From Podocnemis expansa (taxonomy: Eukaryota; Chordata; Testudines; Podocnemididae), in assembly GCA_007922195.1 (NCBI GenBank), contig ML682005.1:42947957-43011956 (forward strand): a DNA stretch of 64,000 bases. Reading direction: 5' to 3'. Below, piece after piece: positions 1 through 11,310 of this stretch. Every line of letters begins with the position of its first letter. Within the stretch, counting starts at the first letter, position 1. Position numbers and translations under genes: made by a program. Below the pieces are notes generated by a model. That model saw only the letters and a list, made by a program, of their open reading frames with translations. It was not told where the DNA came from and searched no databases.

Positions 1-1155
1 TATTTTGGAAAACAAATTGGAAATAAGAAATATAATTTCACAGAGTTCACATCCAGAAAGACACTTTGAAAAGTTGGGTCACATTTAGGGACCTGAATAA
101 AGAAAACCTAAGTGAAGAGAAAAATAGCCAAATATTTTGTGGTGACTACTGGTGCCTTGATCCCCAAACTTGCCACCCCACACCATCATTTCTAAACTCT
201 TTTTCTTTCCTCCACTTCTTATGTACTGTAATCTAGTTTTTCTGTGCAAAAGCTGGGGAGATGGTAGCCGTCCAAACTAACAACAACCATTTGTTCCTAT
301 TTTTGTTTCATCTGTATAATGCCAAAATTAATAACATAAAATCCTGTCAAAAACCTGGACTGGAGAACATCCTTTAGTCAGTATTGTGTTCTTTCCAATA
401 AATGTTATTAAACAGTAATGCTGTATCTCCAACAAGAAACCATTCTGCCCTCCTACATGTAAGCACAGCTAGAGAAATTAGCTAGAAAGATCCACTTGTA
501 GCCAACGAACATTTACATGAAAGGTAGTCAGCTCTCTCTCTCCACCTTTCTCCTCTGCATTGAAATGACAGCTCAAGTGATGGTGCCATCTTTTCATTTC
601 TGAGACATTCCAGTTCCATATGGATCACTCTCCCCTCTTTCCCAGTGGCATTTTGTCCAAGAGAGGGTGAATTGTGAAGACATGAAAATATGAGAGGAAT
701 AAAATTCCAGTCACACTAATCTCTGGACAGGAAGAGAGAAATGAAAAATTATGTCAGTATTGCACATACACAGTGTATTCACTAATCACTCATTCATGAC
801 ACCAAAAAAATTCTGATTAGCTAACTGACTTGTGTCTCCTACTGGAGGAGTGAAAGAGAGATCATCTGCGTTTTAAAATACTTAGTAGTCAGCCAGATAC
901 TATGGTGAAGAGGATCATGTAATAATAGGTAGCCTGATGGACAAAACCCCTCACAAAGCTTACTTCAATTTTTTAAGCTGATCAAATGTAGTGCAAGCAT
1001 CATGAAGAAACAAAGATAAATTAGATGGATGTGTTTCATTTTTTTGTTTAAAATAATGGTTTGATTTGTTTGTGTATAAGCTGTCAACAATAATTCTTTT
1101 GGCATTATATATAGCATATTGACTTTAATTTTCAGCAGTGTCTGAATGACTTGCA
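1..1155. other. AT-rich DNA without recognisable gene
   Basis: Low-GC sequence with no long open frame, no recognisable repeat ends and no splice-site pattern that would support an exon. I see nothing that can be annotated in it. Confidence 0.6.
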
Positions 1156-1260
1156 CCCTTAAGTCCCATTTTCAAAAGTGATTTAGGCAATTAGGAACCT
1201 AAATCTCATTAAAACCAATGGGATTTAGGTTCTGCCAGATGCTTCTGAAAATTGTAACTA
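1156..1260. repeat. Short palindromic repeat (old MITE-like)
   Basis: The two halves are loosely complementary: CCTAAATCTCATT is followed, after a short loop, by AATGGGATTTAGG, and a TTTCAAAAGTG-like outer arm is mirrored by GCTTCTGAAAA. This hairpin type resembles very old palindromic elements common in turtle and bird DNA. No target duplication is visible, so the class is not certain. Confidence 0.4.
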
Positions 1261-1288
1261 CTTTGTACAAATATTACAAACAGGTGTT

Positions 1289-1665
1289 ATGTTTAAGGCC
1301 TTCATTTTCACTTACTGCTTCTACTGAAATTCCCAAGTTTTACCCCCAAAAATATTTTTTGTACAGATTTTCACCCAAATTTTGGATGATTCAAGTAATG
1401 AAAATATTATGTTAAGAAAGCCCAAAACTTTACATTAGGTTAATGTATTTATGTAAATAATAAATTAATCTAAGTATAAATGTGAAACTGTCTGTTACAT
1501 TCCCTTAGTTTAATGGGAGACTCATACACGCATTCATATATGTAGTGTTAATATATCAACTCCTTTTGCTTTCAGTACTCTTCTCTGTTAGTTGCTTCTG
1601 TATCTCTTATCTTCCAATATTAATCCCAATATTGACCTAGAAAACTGTGAAGTTAAGTTTTTGCG

Positions 1666-1705
<40 letters not shown>

Positions 1706-1785
1706 AACACTGATAAATTCCTGGGAATTTTACACAAAGTAAAAATTGAAAATAAAAGGTCTTATCCTAATGTAATCAGAGATGG
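1289..1785 (+). repeat. Unclassified dispersed repeat, copy A
   Basis: This stretch aligns in order with 50095-51640. Shared blocks include CATGAAAATATT/AATGAAAATATT followed by ATGTTAAG, then AATAAATTA(A/G)TCTAAGTATAAA, then an ACA/CTGATAAATTCC block followed by GGAATTTT or GGAAATTTT. The match extends over about 450 bases with moderate divergence, so both are copies of one old family or an old duplication. I do not recognise the family and see no coding frame. A TG microsatellite has expanded inside this copy only. Confidence 0.55.
1668..1700 (+). repeat. (TG)n microsatellite
   Basis: An uninterrupted TG run lies inside the unclassified repeat at 1289-1785. The open frame across it reads as Cys-Val repeats and is an artefact. 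Confidence 0.97.
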
Positions 1786-1871
1786 CCGAAAATCAAATTT
1801 CCAGATTGGAACAGTCTCAGATTTAGGAGACTTCAGATCCTGATCTGGAATTAAACTACGCAGTTCAGGGC

Positions 1872-1931
1872 CATCCCTAACTATGATGTGTATATATTTA
1901 GCATCCCTAACTATGATGTGTATGTATTTAG
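1872..1931 (+). repeat. Two-copy 30-bp tandem repeat
   Basis: Two adjacent 30-base units, each starting CATCCCTAACTATGATGTGT, differ at one position (A to G in the TATATATTTA part). This looks like a recent local slippage duplication. Confidence 0.95.
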
Positions 1932-3743
1932 CAAAGGCACTTTACACTGGCCTGACTCCCAATTCTCCACTGAGTTTATTTGAAAATCCAAATCCTAATT
2001 TACCATAAAATGAAAGCACTCATTGTTTCTTCCTTCAAATATTTCATGGGTTTTGACCAACTTCAGAAGCATTTCTGCAAATTCATTTTGAGAAATTGTC
2101 CCTAGAGCTTCTTAAACAGTTGGATTAATGATCACAGGCCAGTATTTTTATATGGGCATCTTCTCACACCAGGTGTGTTGGCTGCTGCTTAATTATATCA
2201 ACATTTACAGACATTTTGCAGTCTGTTTGCCTTAAGTGACATTTGCATCAGGTCATCTCATTTAGTGTAAGCTTCTATAATACAGCAAGCTACACTTTGC
2301 ATTTACAGTTATAGGTTTGGTATTAGCACATAACCAGCATGCTATCTTTTTTTTTTGTATTTAGCTTTTGTCCTCATCATCAGATTTTTTTTGGAATTCT
2401 CCCTGAATCTCAATCTAGTATCAGTCTTTTTAATGATTTATAGATTTATTAAGTATTGTTGTTTTGGGCCCTCTGTTTTTTATTTATTAATTCTATTGTT
2501 CTTTTCTTGAACATAATTAGCATAATTTGTGAATTGTTCACCATCTTGATTATGGATCTGATTCATCCAGGTACAAGTGATATTAATGGGTTTATAGGCC
2601 ATATATGCTATAATCCAAGTGACTTTATTAAAGTTAAACTAAAATGCAAGTTGGCCCAGTACGACAGTTTTCATGCATTTGCAGTAGCACTGTTATCTCT
2701 TTAGCTAATCAATAATGAAAGTATGTGCCACACGTGCATGAATTATCTCAGAGAGGCATTTCCCTTGTTAGGCTTTACATTAAGATGCCATATCAACAAT
2801 TTATTCCTCACAATGTGAGCTAGCCCATCAACCCATTTTATTCCAAAAAACTATTATATTACGAACATGCACTGAACCTTGTTTACACGTTGGATGCCTC
2901 CCCAAAATCCACAACACATTGTAATATATTATTGCATTGCCCAGTAGTAAAAGTTGATATTAGGGGAAATATACCTCTATTTCATACAAGGAGTACTCAA
3001 GTTGAATGTTTAATGTGTGATATTTTATCAGGTCAGGTAAATTGAAATATCATAGAATTAATATTTTTTAAGAGACTTGGTATACATAAGGGCACATTTT
3101 ATCACTGTTAACAGGGAATCACTTTCTTGATTTTTCCCACTTTTCCTGCCTGAGGGATTAGGAGTTTATTTCAACTTACTTTTTTTTCTGTGTATATTAA
3201 ATGACATCAAATACATTTGACTTTGACGCTTCTTTGTGGTCCTATTTAAATGGGAGCTAGATAACATCATATTGGTCATTGTTAATGATGCTGACTCTGA
3301 TTTTTACCAAGTAGTTTGTCACATTGTATTATTTTATCTAAAATGTTTAAAGAAAAGTCAGGACAGATGATGTACATCATAACATAAGCTGTATATAATT
3401 TTGTTGTGTAATCTTTTTACCATGGTTCAATCTGGCATTATAAAACAATAGAGAGGAATTATCCCCAGAATTCCCACCAAACTATTAGTATATTTCCTGA
3501 AAATCAAGTGCTTCCTTCTTCTATCAATCCCCCTGGGATGTGGTACTTCAGAAATTTTCCACTGTCAATTTTCCATTTCCATTTATTACACCTAAGTGGA
3601 AATTCCAAAATCAGTCTCTGGTGGTCCTCTTTTCAGCAATAGAAATTTGGGTTTACTCTTTATCCCTTGAGTATGTATTACTAAATTGCATATGTGATTC
3701 ATGACTGTCCTAAGGCTGTGTTATACTGATGTACGTGTAGAGT
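1932..3743. other. AT-rich DNA without recognisable gene
   Basis: No supported feature. The open frame at 2456-2704 has no homology I recognise and is ordinary for sequence of this composition. Confidence 0.6.
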
Positions 3744-3751
3744 AACTAGAC

Positions 3752-4162
3752 CAATGGTTCCCAAAATTTTCTCTGCTGTTGCATACCTTGCTACCTGTAA
3801 TTAATTAATTGGCACACCACCATATAGTTTCCAAATGAACTCATGAATATTCATAGACCAATGAACCAATCCAGAGCTCTTAGTGTAATTTTTTAAAAAC
3901 TTTGTGGCATACCTGCTCAGGCCTGACAACCACTGTTCCCCCTAAGCTGAACGCATGTGCGCGCGCACACAGGTCATGAAACCTGCGCACACAACAAAAT
4001 AAAGTGTGCACAAAAAAATTCAATAGTGCTAATATTGGTACTCACAAAGAAATGTTTTTGCGCACACAAAGAAATTGTTTGTGCACGCAGTCTACGAGTA
4101 CTTAGAGGGAACATTGCTGACAACACACCTGTGTGCCATGGCACACAGGTTAGGAAACGCTG
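3752..4162. mobile_element. hAT-type non-autonomous element, family CAGTGGTTCCCAACC
   Basis: The left end CAATGGTTCCCAAAA is mirrored by the right end, whose reverse complement is CAGCGTTTCCTAACC. Eight-base flanks AACTAGAC (3744-3751) and AACTAAAC (4163-4170) match at 7 of 8, the usual target duplication length for hAT elements. The interior holds the GGCACACC motif found in other copies of this family (7032, 50252, 57554). A second element at 3931-4116 is inserted in it. There is no transposase, so it needed one in trans. Confidence 0.85.
3931..4116. mobile_element. hAT-type MITE, family AGTGTTCCCTCTAAG, nested
   Basis: Left end CACTGTTCCCCCTAAG, right end CTTAGAGGGAACATTG. It is flanked by a perfect 8-base duplication CTGACAAC (3923-3930 and 4117-4124). 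The GCGCACACA-rich interior closely resembles the copy at 19202-19384. It sits inside the older hAT element 3752-4162. Confidence 0.92.
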
Positions 4163-4170
4163 AACTAAAC

Positions 4171-4879
4171 TGCTGTCAGTGGCATTGTTATAGATTTACA
4201 CTAGTGAAACTAAGATCAGAATTTGACTCAATATCCCATTCATGTAATCTGCTCTAAAACATAAACTATATTTGTAGCACTGAGATATCAGAGAAACCAT
4301 CATGCCTGCTCTGGACATGATTTATTAGTAAACCAAGAAAAAAAAAACAGTATCACGTTGATTTGTGGGAGATTCATCTTGGGTTACCCTTTTTACTTTA
4401 GCGGATGGCTTTAGTATTACTGTGTTGGTCATACTGTGTAACTTTATAGTAAGGAACTAAGAAGAAATGGGTCACAATATAACCTATGAAATAAAAGAGA
4501 AGGTTTAATAAACAGAATTAACATTATTGCATGTTGTTAAAGTGTGAGGATTTTACATTGCATTTTGAACTTTTCTTTTGGGGGAGTTATTTTTCAGCCA
4601 TAGCAATAGCATTTGGTCTGAAATCTGGCATTTTACAAGATCTGAAGTCTGGAAAAAATGTGTGCTTGAAAAGAATTAGTTAAAGATATTCTGACTCTTG
4701 TTTTTGAAACACACCAGCCATCTTCTTTTGTGCATTCAGAGCACATTATTGGGGCCAGTGACACTGGCTTTTGAGAAAGGACTTTGTGTGTCTATCTGAT
4801 GCTCCATGCTTTACTTGAAAAAAGAAGAGGTGAAAGTTGTAAAATGTGAGATTAATGCTAGGGTTTCTCAAGTTACTTA
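4171..4879. other. AT-rich DNA without recognisable gene
   Basis: No repeat ends, coding signature or structural element that I can support. Confidence 0.55.
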
Positions 4880-5130
4880 GGCCTACTCTAGAGTGAGGTC
4901 ATTATAACTATGTCAGTCAGCAGTGTGAAGAATAGATGCACCTGAACACTGTAGCTCTGCCGACCTGACCGCCAATATGGATGCTACTAGGTCAACACTG
5001 CTGTAAACATGTCATCACTTGGACTGACAGAAAAATCCTTTCCACTGGCGTAGGCATCTATACCGCAGAATTATGTCAGCAGAGCTACAGCAATATAGCA
5101 ATTCCAATATAGTATCTGCCTGTAGACCTG
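4880..5130. mobile_element. Possible PIF/Harbinger-like MITE
   Basis: The left part GGCCTACTCTAGAG and the right part GCCTGTAGACCTG are imperfectly complementary and resemble the TCTACAC-type ends of the other Harbinger-like MITEs here (29698, 34554). The 3-base duplication cannot be read with confidence. The right end is overlapped by the hAT element starting at 5128. Confidence 0.4.
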
Positions 5131-5601
5131 AGGTTCTCGACCTTTGTCTTTCCTGCTGGTCTCTGAAGTTTTTATAGCATGTTGCGGGACCACCTATCCA
5201 CTCCATGGCACCAGCCAAAGTAACACCATCCTGCACTGCCTGGCTCTGGCTTTCCAGTTCCACCCTGACCAGAGAATGGGGCCTCTTGAAGCTGGGGGAG
5301 AGATGTAGATGGAGGAGATGTAGAGCCGTCCTGGAACTGCCCTGCTCTGGGTAAGGTACTGCAGTTTGGAACACCGAGACCCCTGGTGCCCTTCCAACTT
5401 GCCCACTTCAGCTTCACCACTCCCAATTTTAGCCCCACAGGGGCACCAGAGCTTGAGGTTCCAGCTCTGCAGCTCTTGGCTTTGGTGCCACATGGGGCAC
5501 TGGGCACCAGGGATTATGACTTTAGCCCTACAGCTTCTGGCTTCAGCCTCATGGAAATACGAGGGCTCAGACCCCCTCAGATCCATGGTTGAAAACCACT
5601 G
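5128..5601. mobile_element. hAT-type non-autonomous element, GC-rich interior
   Basis: Left end CTGAGGTTCTCGACC and right end GGTTGAAAACCACTG are near mirror images, of the CAGTGGTTCTCAACC type. The flanking 8-mers CTGTAGAC and GTGAGAAC match poorly, so the target duplication is not confirmed. The GC-rich interior produces several overlapping spurious open frames on both strands, none with recognisable protein features. Confidence 0.6.
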
Positions 5602-6651
5602 GTGAGAACCTATCTTTAGACCAGATGTTGAGAGTGAAGTAAGAAGAGCTGGCTACATAAGCTAGGAAAATATGACTTAGATGGAGCTACTATAAGGTAG
5701 AGTGCACAACCAGTTGGAAAACCATTCCTAGACAATAGCTATCAGTCATTCACAGTCAGACTGGTAAATCATATGAAGTGGAGTACCACAGGGGCTGGTT
5801 CTGTCCAGTATCTTCATTAGTGATTTAGATGATGACATAAAGAGTACACGTACAAAGTTTGCAGATGATACCAAGCTGGGAGGAATTGCAAGTGCTTTGG
5901 AGCATAGTATTAAAATTCAAAATAATATGGATGATCTAGAGAAATGATCTGAACTAAATAGCATGAAATTCAATAAGGAAAAATGTATTGCCCACTTAAG
6001 AAGAAAATCTGTTGCACACATACAAAATGGGAAATGATTGCCTAGGAAAGAGTAGTGTGGAAAGAAATTTGGGGGGTCATAGTGGATTGCAAGCTAAATA
6101 TAAGTCAACAGCGTAACACTTTTTATTAAAAAAAAAAAAAAGAGGCAAACATCATTCTGGAATGTATTAGCAGGGATGTTGTAAGCAAGACATAAGTAGT
6201 AATTCTTCCACTCTTCTTCATGCTGGTTAGGCCTCAGATGGAGTACTGTGTCTAGTTTTGGGCAACGCATTTCAGGAGAAATGTGAACAAATTGGAGAAA
6301 GACTAGAGAAAAGCAATAAAAATTATTAAAGGGATAGAAAAACCCCTGTGAGGAAAGATTGAAAAAATGGGTTTACTTAGTCTGCAGAAGAAAAGACTGA
6401 GCGGGGACGAAACGATTTTCAAGTACATAAAAGATTGTTGGAAGGAGGAGGGATTAAAATTTTGAGGATAGGACAAAAAGCAATGGGCTTTAATTACATC
6501 AAGGGTAGTTTAGGTTGGCCATTAAGAAGAACTTCCTAACTATCAGGATAGTTAAGCACTGGAATAAATTGCCTAAGCAGATTGTGGAATCTCCATCATT
6601 GGAAATTTTTAAAAGCAAGTTACAAACACACCTCTCAGGGATGGCCTAGAT

Positions 6652-7023
6652 CAGGGGTCAGCAATCCAAAAGGTAAGAAGAGCCATTTTTTTAAAATTCC
6701 TTCAATAACCAAGTGTTTTGAGAGCTATAATGAATGTAACTTGCTTGTAGAGAGGTGGAGGGAATTAGGCTAGGGCACCTGCCACAGGGTCCCTTAGAGG
6801 GGGTGGGGAGAAGAAAGAAGCATGTCCCCTCCTCAGGGTCCCCCAGTGATCAGGGGGAGCCCAGACCCTGCCAGGGGCCACCTGCTAGGGCCCCCAGTAG
6901 TGAGTGGGAGGCAGAGCCAGGGAGGGGTCCCCCAGTGACAGGGGGAGGGGCCTGGAGCCCAGAGTTGCAAGGAGAGAGCCAAAGAGCACATGTGTTTTCA
7001 GATCTGCAGGCTGGAGACCCCTG
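6652..7023. mobile_element. hAT-type element, family CAGGGGTCAGCAACC
   Basis: Terminal inverted repeats CAGGGGTC and GACCCCTG are exact. The flanks are a perfect 8-base duplication GCCTAGAT (6644-6651 and 7024-7031). The next hAT element begins immediately after the right duplication. A second copy of this family is at 14448-14773. The host is the CR1 tail at 5730-8508. Confidence 0.94.
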
Positions 7024-7031
7024 GCCTAGAT

Positions 7032-8385
7032 CAATGGTTCCCAACCTTTTCTCTGCCGTGGCACACCTTCGTGCCTTCGATTATGTTGCGGCACACCTGT
7101 ATTATAAATTCATGAATAGTCAAATTAACTCATGAATAGTCATGAGCAGGGCACCCTGTTTTTTGAAATGTTGCTATTTAGGGTGGTGGGGGTAGCAGGC
7201 CAGGAGTGGCAAGAGAGGACAAGGATGGCCAGGTGTGGAGCAGGCAAAAGTGGCAAGAGAGACGAGGGGAAGGGAGGGCAGAAGTGGCTATGTGGGGTGG
7301 CAAGGGGGCACTGAGGATTGTGGGGGGGAACCTAGGCTGTGAAGTGGCATGGCAGTGGCATGAAACATAGATTAGCAATGGCATCTCACTGTGTCCCTGC
7401 CACTGCCTGTCAGGTCCCCTGCAGAGACTTGCCAGGGCCCCCCGTCCACATGGGCTAACACCAGCTCTCCACACCATGCTTGGTCTTGTTGTGCCCTCAC
7501 AGCCCCCTGAAGGCCTCACCTGGGCTCCCGCTGGCCCTGTCGTGTCCCACCACTGCCTCCAGCAGCTTTGCTGGCTGCCTCCAGCAGCTTTGCTGGCATC
7601 ACCGGCTTGGGCTCTGGCTCTTTGCCCCAGCAAGGGTCACATGGAGCTGCCTTGCATGGCTCCAGCTTTGGCGAACCTCCCGGTTGAGGCCGCATAGGGC
7701 TAGGGTTACCAGATACCAAGCATGGAAAGGAGGAGTATGAAAAGGAGAACATTAGAGGATATAACCATTTCTGGGCCCCCGTCACCCACCCCAGCTACCG
7801 TCCCCCCCCCCCCCCAATGCCTGCCATACCATCACACCTGGCAAGCATTTGTGAAGAAATTGATTTTTGTCCAGCTTTTTGCCAAATGCTGCAGCAGCAA
7901 TCTTTAAAAAAAAAAGCACGCCCCAGAACATGTTCCGTGCCAGCTCAGGGGCTGCGGTGGGCAGGAGTGAGCTTGCCCACCATGCCCTTCCCTTCCCGGC
8001 ACCTGGGAAGCTGTGCACTCATCGCAGCCCCCTAAGCCGGCAGGGAACGCCTCCCCCCAGCGCAGTGCGCAGCACGCACTTCTACTTTTAGCGTGTGCCC
8101 TGGCATCTGGCAAAAAGCTGGACAAAAACTTTTTCAATAATGCCTGCTGGATGGATGGAGGATGTAAAGCCAAAAAGGAGAACATCCTCCTTTTGCCAGA
8201 CATCTGCTAACTCTACATAGGGCAGCAGCCCATGGCTCCAGCTCCGGCTCTGGGGAACCCCCCAGCCCGGGACACTGCTTGTGCCAGTGGCAGCTCCTCC
8301 AGGGAGCCCTGAGGATTCTTGTGGCACACCAGAGGAGGTGCCGTGGCACACCAGTGATCCGCGGCACACCAGTTGGGAACTGCTG
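7032..8385. mobile_element. hAT-type composite element, family CAGTGGTTCCCAACC
   Basis: Left end CAATGGTTCCCAACC, right end reverse complement CAGCAGTTCCCAACT. It is flanked by GCCTAGAT at 7024-7031 and 8386-8393, the left copy being shared with the preceding element. It carries another hAT element at 7701-8215. The GC-rich interior gives many overlapping spurious frames. The same composite, in the opposite orientation, is at 57554-58895. No transposase is encoded. Confidence 0.94.
7701..8215. mobile_element. Nested hAT-type element, family TAGGGTTACCAGAT
   Basis: Left end TAGGGTTACCAGATACC, right end reverse complement TAGAGTTAGCAGATGTC. A perfect 8-base duplication CATAGGGC lies at 7693-7700 and 8216-8223. 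Both subterminal regions carry AAGGAGGA/TCCTCCTTTT inverted motifs. A poly-C tract interrupts the interior near 7803. The matching nested copy is 57698-58238. Confidence 0.94.
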
Positions 8386-8508
8386 GCCTAGATAGTACTT
8401 TGTCCTGCCTTGACTAAAATCCTGCTTTGACTTTAGGCCTGCAAGGGACTAAACTAGAAGATCTCTGAAGGTCCCTTCTTGTCTTATACTTCTCTGATTC
8501 CATGATTC

Positions 8509-11208
8509 GTTTGCAATAGTCAAGGCTGGATTGTCTTTCTATTGATAAAACCATGCATAACCTCCAAAACATTTGCCATTTTTTATCTGCCAATGAGAAC
8601 TTTTTCTGGATAGAGTATTTTGAGTTTCATTATGTTTATAAATTCTGTAGCTGACCCTTTAACACAAAAAAACCTTAAAAATTAATTAATTTGCCTGAGA
8701 ATTGTCTTGGGCTTGTGAAAGGAAAAAAATGGAGCTTAAAAGACTTGAGTTCCTCCCCATCCACTCAAGTCTAATGTAGAGAAGGCTTCTATAATATATG
8801 ACTGTACATGGACTATTTCCTTAATCTGTTCCAAAGATAACCTTGTACGATAGCCAATTTAAAGGCTTGGCTGACATTTAGTTTTTTAGTTTAACCTGTG
8901 TTGCTGAATGACATAGCAAATACATTGGCCAACATTTTCAAACTTGGGTGCCTAACATTAGGCTCTTGAATCAACATTTAAACATCTGAATAAAAGGGAG
9001 TGACCTGATTTGCAGAAGTACACCCACGAATCCCACTGAAGTCAAAAGGAGCTGTAAGTACTCAGCATCCTTGAAAATCCAGCTACTTTTATTTAGATGC
9101 TTCCATATGAATTAAAAAAAACCTAACCTTAGGGATTCCGGTTTGAACACTTTGGCCTGAGTCTGCAAAAAGTGATCCAGTTAATTGTATGAGTATATAA
9201 AGCCAACTCTTGAGGCCTGAAGCCAGGGAAACTCCCAGTGAAGTCAATGCATTTGACCTATATGGAGAACAGATGAAATATTACTTGCAAAGTGAGAATG
9301 TCTGCTTGTCTGAGAGAGAAAAAATACAAACAGATGCTGGCTCGGCAGGAGTAAAAATACAAAAATGAGAGACTTCTTTGTAACAGTCATATATGTTATA
9401 AAGCTCTACATCTCTCCCAGTTTCTTTTAAATGTTATCTAATACTGAATTCAGCTCTCTTTTTATTTGATATTAGCTGCATGAGATTTAGATTCAGAGGG
9501 TTAACTTTGATCAGCTAACATCATCTCTTTCTCCTCTAAATTCCACTTGTACATAGGCAGTTCAGAAAACAAACCCCTTTAGTGTTGCAGGCAGGGGCCC
9601 AGGTCTCATTTGGCTCTCCAGTGAAGAAAGGAGTCGTTATTGACACATGTAAGTGATTTAAGGAGAGACTGTCTACCCTGATAGAAAAAGACTATAGTTG
9701 TCTGTTGAATCAGGAAATGTCAAACTTTCTGAAAGGTTAATGGGAGTCTTTAGAAACATGTTAAACCTAATCTTACAGTTTGAATGCTGATGACTGTATG
9801 TCAAGACTGTAGAAATGAGAAAGGGCAGGGGAGAATACTTTATGTGAAAATAAGTTTTGAGTGGCTATCCAATAGGGCATTTTGTTGCAGTATGTTGTTG
9901 AATTTCTCCTCCCCTGCAAAGCTTGAAACCTATTTGATACCATTAACAAAGAATAAGACATACCATAATACAATTTAAAGGGAAGAAAATTGGCTACACC
10001 TATTGAAGATTAATTAAATTAATGACCTGTCATGGATTTGGAAGTGAATGAAGTTCATTTATTTCAGCTTTGTGTATCTTAAATGGACTAAACAATATTG
10101 TAGTAACTGCAGAGCCCACATTAGAGTATGCAGAAGATTAGTATTAACACTAAAATAATTCTTACACTTCAGTCAGTAACCATCAGTGCCTCTTCTGGTT
10201 TACTGAAGATTTTTTAATATGGCGTTCATAAATATACACACATTATATGCACTTTTAGAAACCAACATCCATTAACAGATGCTGAGCAAAGTGCATATGG
10301 GAACAAGTGGTTGAATTTTTGTTTAGTTAGTTATTTCTTAGTTTAATAATTTACACATTTTCATGGAGTTACATTTCTATGCAATATTTTTTGATTTATA
10401 TACATATTTTTGCTGATTTTAGGTCATTTTTTGTCTGTCTGTGACTTTGTTTAATTACCGTACAGCTTTCAGGATATTTGCCTTTCCTAGCTGTTGGCAA
10501 TTTTTTACAGTGTGGGCACAATTTGCTAATCCCATAATAGAAACCTGCTGTGCAGAAGTTGTATTTTACTGTATGTACTGTATCTTCATAACACAGCCAG
10601 CTTCAGAATTGGATGCTGCTGCAACTATAGCCATAGACCTGAGGGGTGTGTGTGGAATTGCCACTTAATAAAATTACATCCAAGCTCCTGGGGCCCTGTC
10701 ATCCCAGTGCAAGCTACAAGTAATGCCCATTACTATCAAATCAACATTTTCAGTCCTATTTTTTTCATTACCTGATCCATTGCCACTGAAGAGTAAGAGA
10801 TCTAATAACTGCAAAAAATGAGTCAATGAGCAATTTGGACATAGACCTGGGGAAATCTCAAAATATTTGCTTTCCTTGAGGTAAGTATCCAAATATTTGG
10901 AAGGTTTCCCATATCTTTCTGAATGTCTTGAGGGAGATCCTTGCCTATGATCAAGCTATCCTAATGAGAAGATGGAGATGCCCTCAGCATGAAATGCACT
11001 GGATTTACCCATCCCCACTCTATAGTCCGTGGCCTATGCTGGTGGCATGGGGGAGAAGGATTTTATTGCACTTAGGAGATATCTGGTTAGTTAAAAAGGC
11101 CTTGGTGGTTATTCCAGGACATTGCAAGTACAAAAATGCCATAATTTACATCTTTTCTAGCTGTCCCATGGATTGAAAACTTGCTCAAATTTAACACTTC
11201 CTGTCTTT
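8509..11208. other. Repeat-poor DNA without recognisable gene
   Basis: No exon, RNA gene or well-bounded element can be supported. About 8930-9110 has the look of a very old palindromic repeat remnant (ACATTTTCAAACTTGGGTGCC and related words), but its borders cannot be set. Confidence 0.5.
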
Positions 11209-11310
11209 CATAAAATCATAGAAGATTAGAGTTGGAAGGGATCTCAAGAGATCATTTAATCTAACCCCCTCCTCAAACGGAACTCCCTCCAACATCTCCT
11301 CCTTTTATAA
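11209..11310 (-). mobile_element. CR1-type 3' tail fragment
   Basis: Read on the minus strand, it ends in a CCCTTCCAACTC-type segment followed by CTATGATTTTATGA-like sequence, matching the 3' tail seen in the CR1 copies and the SINEs at 46776 and 52716. About 100 bases remain. Confidence 0.72.

Larger units (their letters stand above)
5730..8508 (+). mobile_element. CR1 LINE 3' end, split by hAT insertions
   Basis: Two CR1 segments, 5730-6651 and 8394-8508, are continuous once the hAT insertions between them are ignored. The first encodes the C-terminal part of CR1 reverse transcriptase, including an intact catalytic FADD followed by TKLGG near 5858-5885, then the thumb-like region with in-frame stops. 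The second is the non-coding 3' tail ending in CTGATTCCATGATTCG, a typical CR1 terminus. The copy is 5' truncated and dead. CR1 elements amplify by target-primed reverse transcription, usually as such 3' fragments. Confidence 0.9.

Noticed and set aside
1592..1843. 83-codon plus-strand frame with Cys-Val repeats
   Set aside because: It is produced by the TG microsatellite. The rest has no protein character.
5015..5605. Overlapping frames of 68-130 codons on both strands
   Set aside because: All lie in the GC-rich interior of a hAT-type element and overlap each other. None shows a domain or a splice context.
7178..8369. Many long Pro/Ala/Gly-rich frames
   Set aside because: They follow the GC-rich interior of the hAT composite, recur in inverted form at 57554-58895, and are not conserved as protein.
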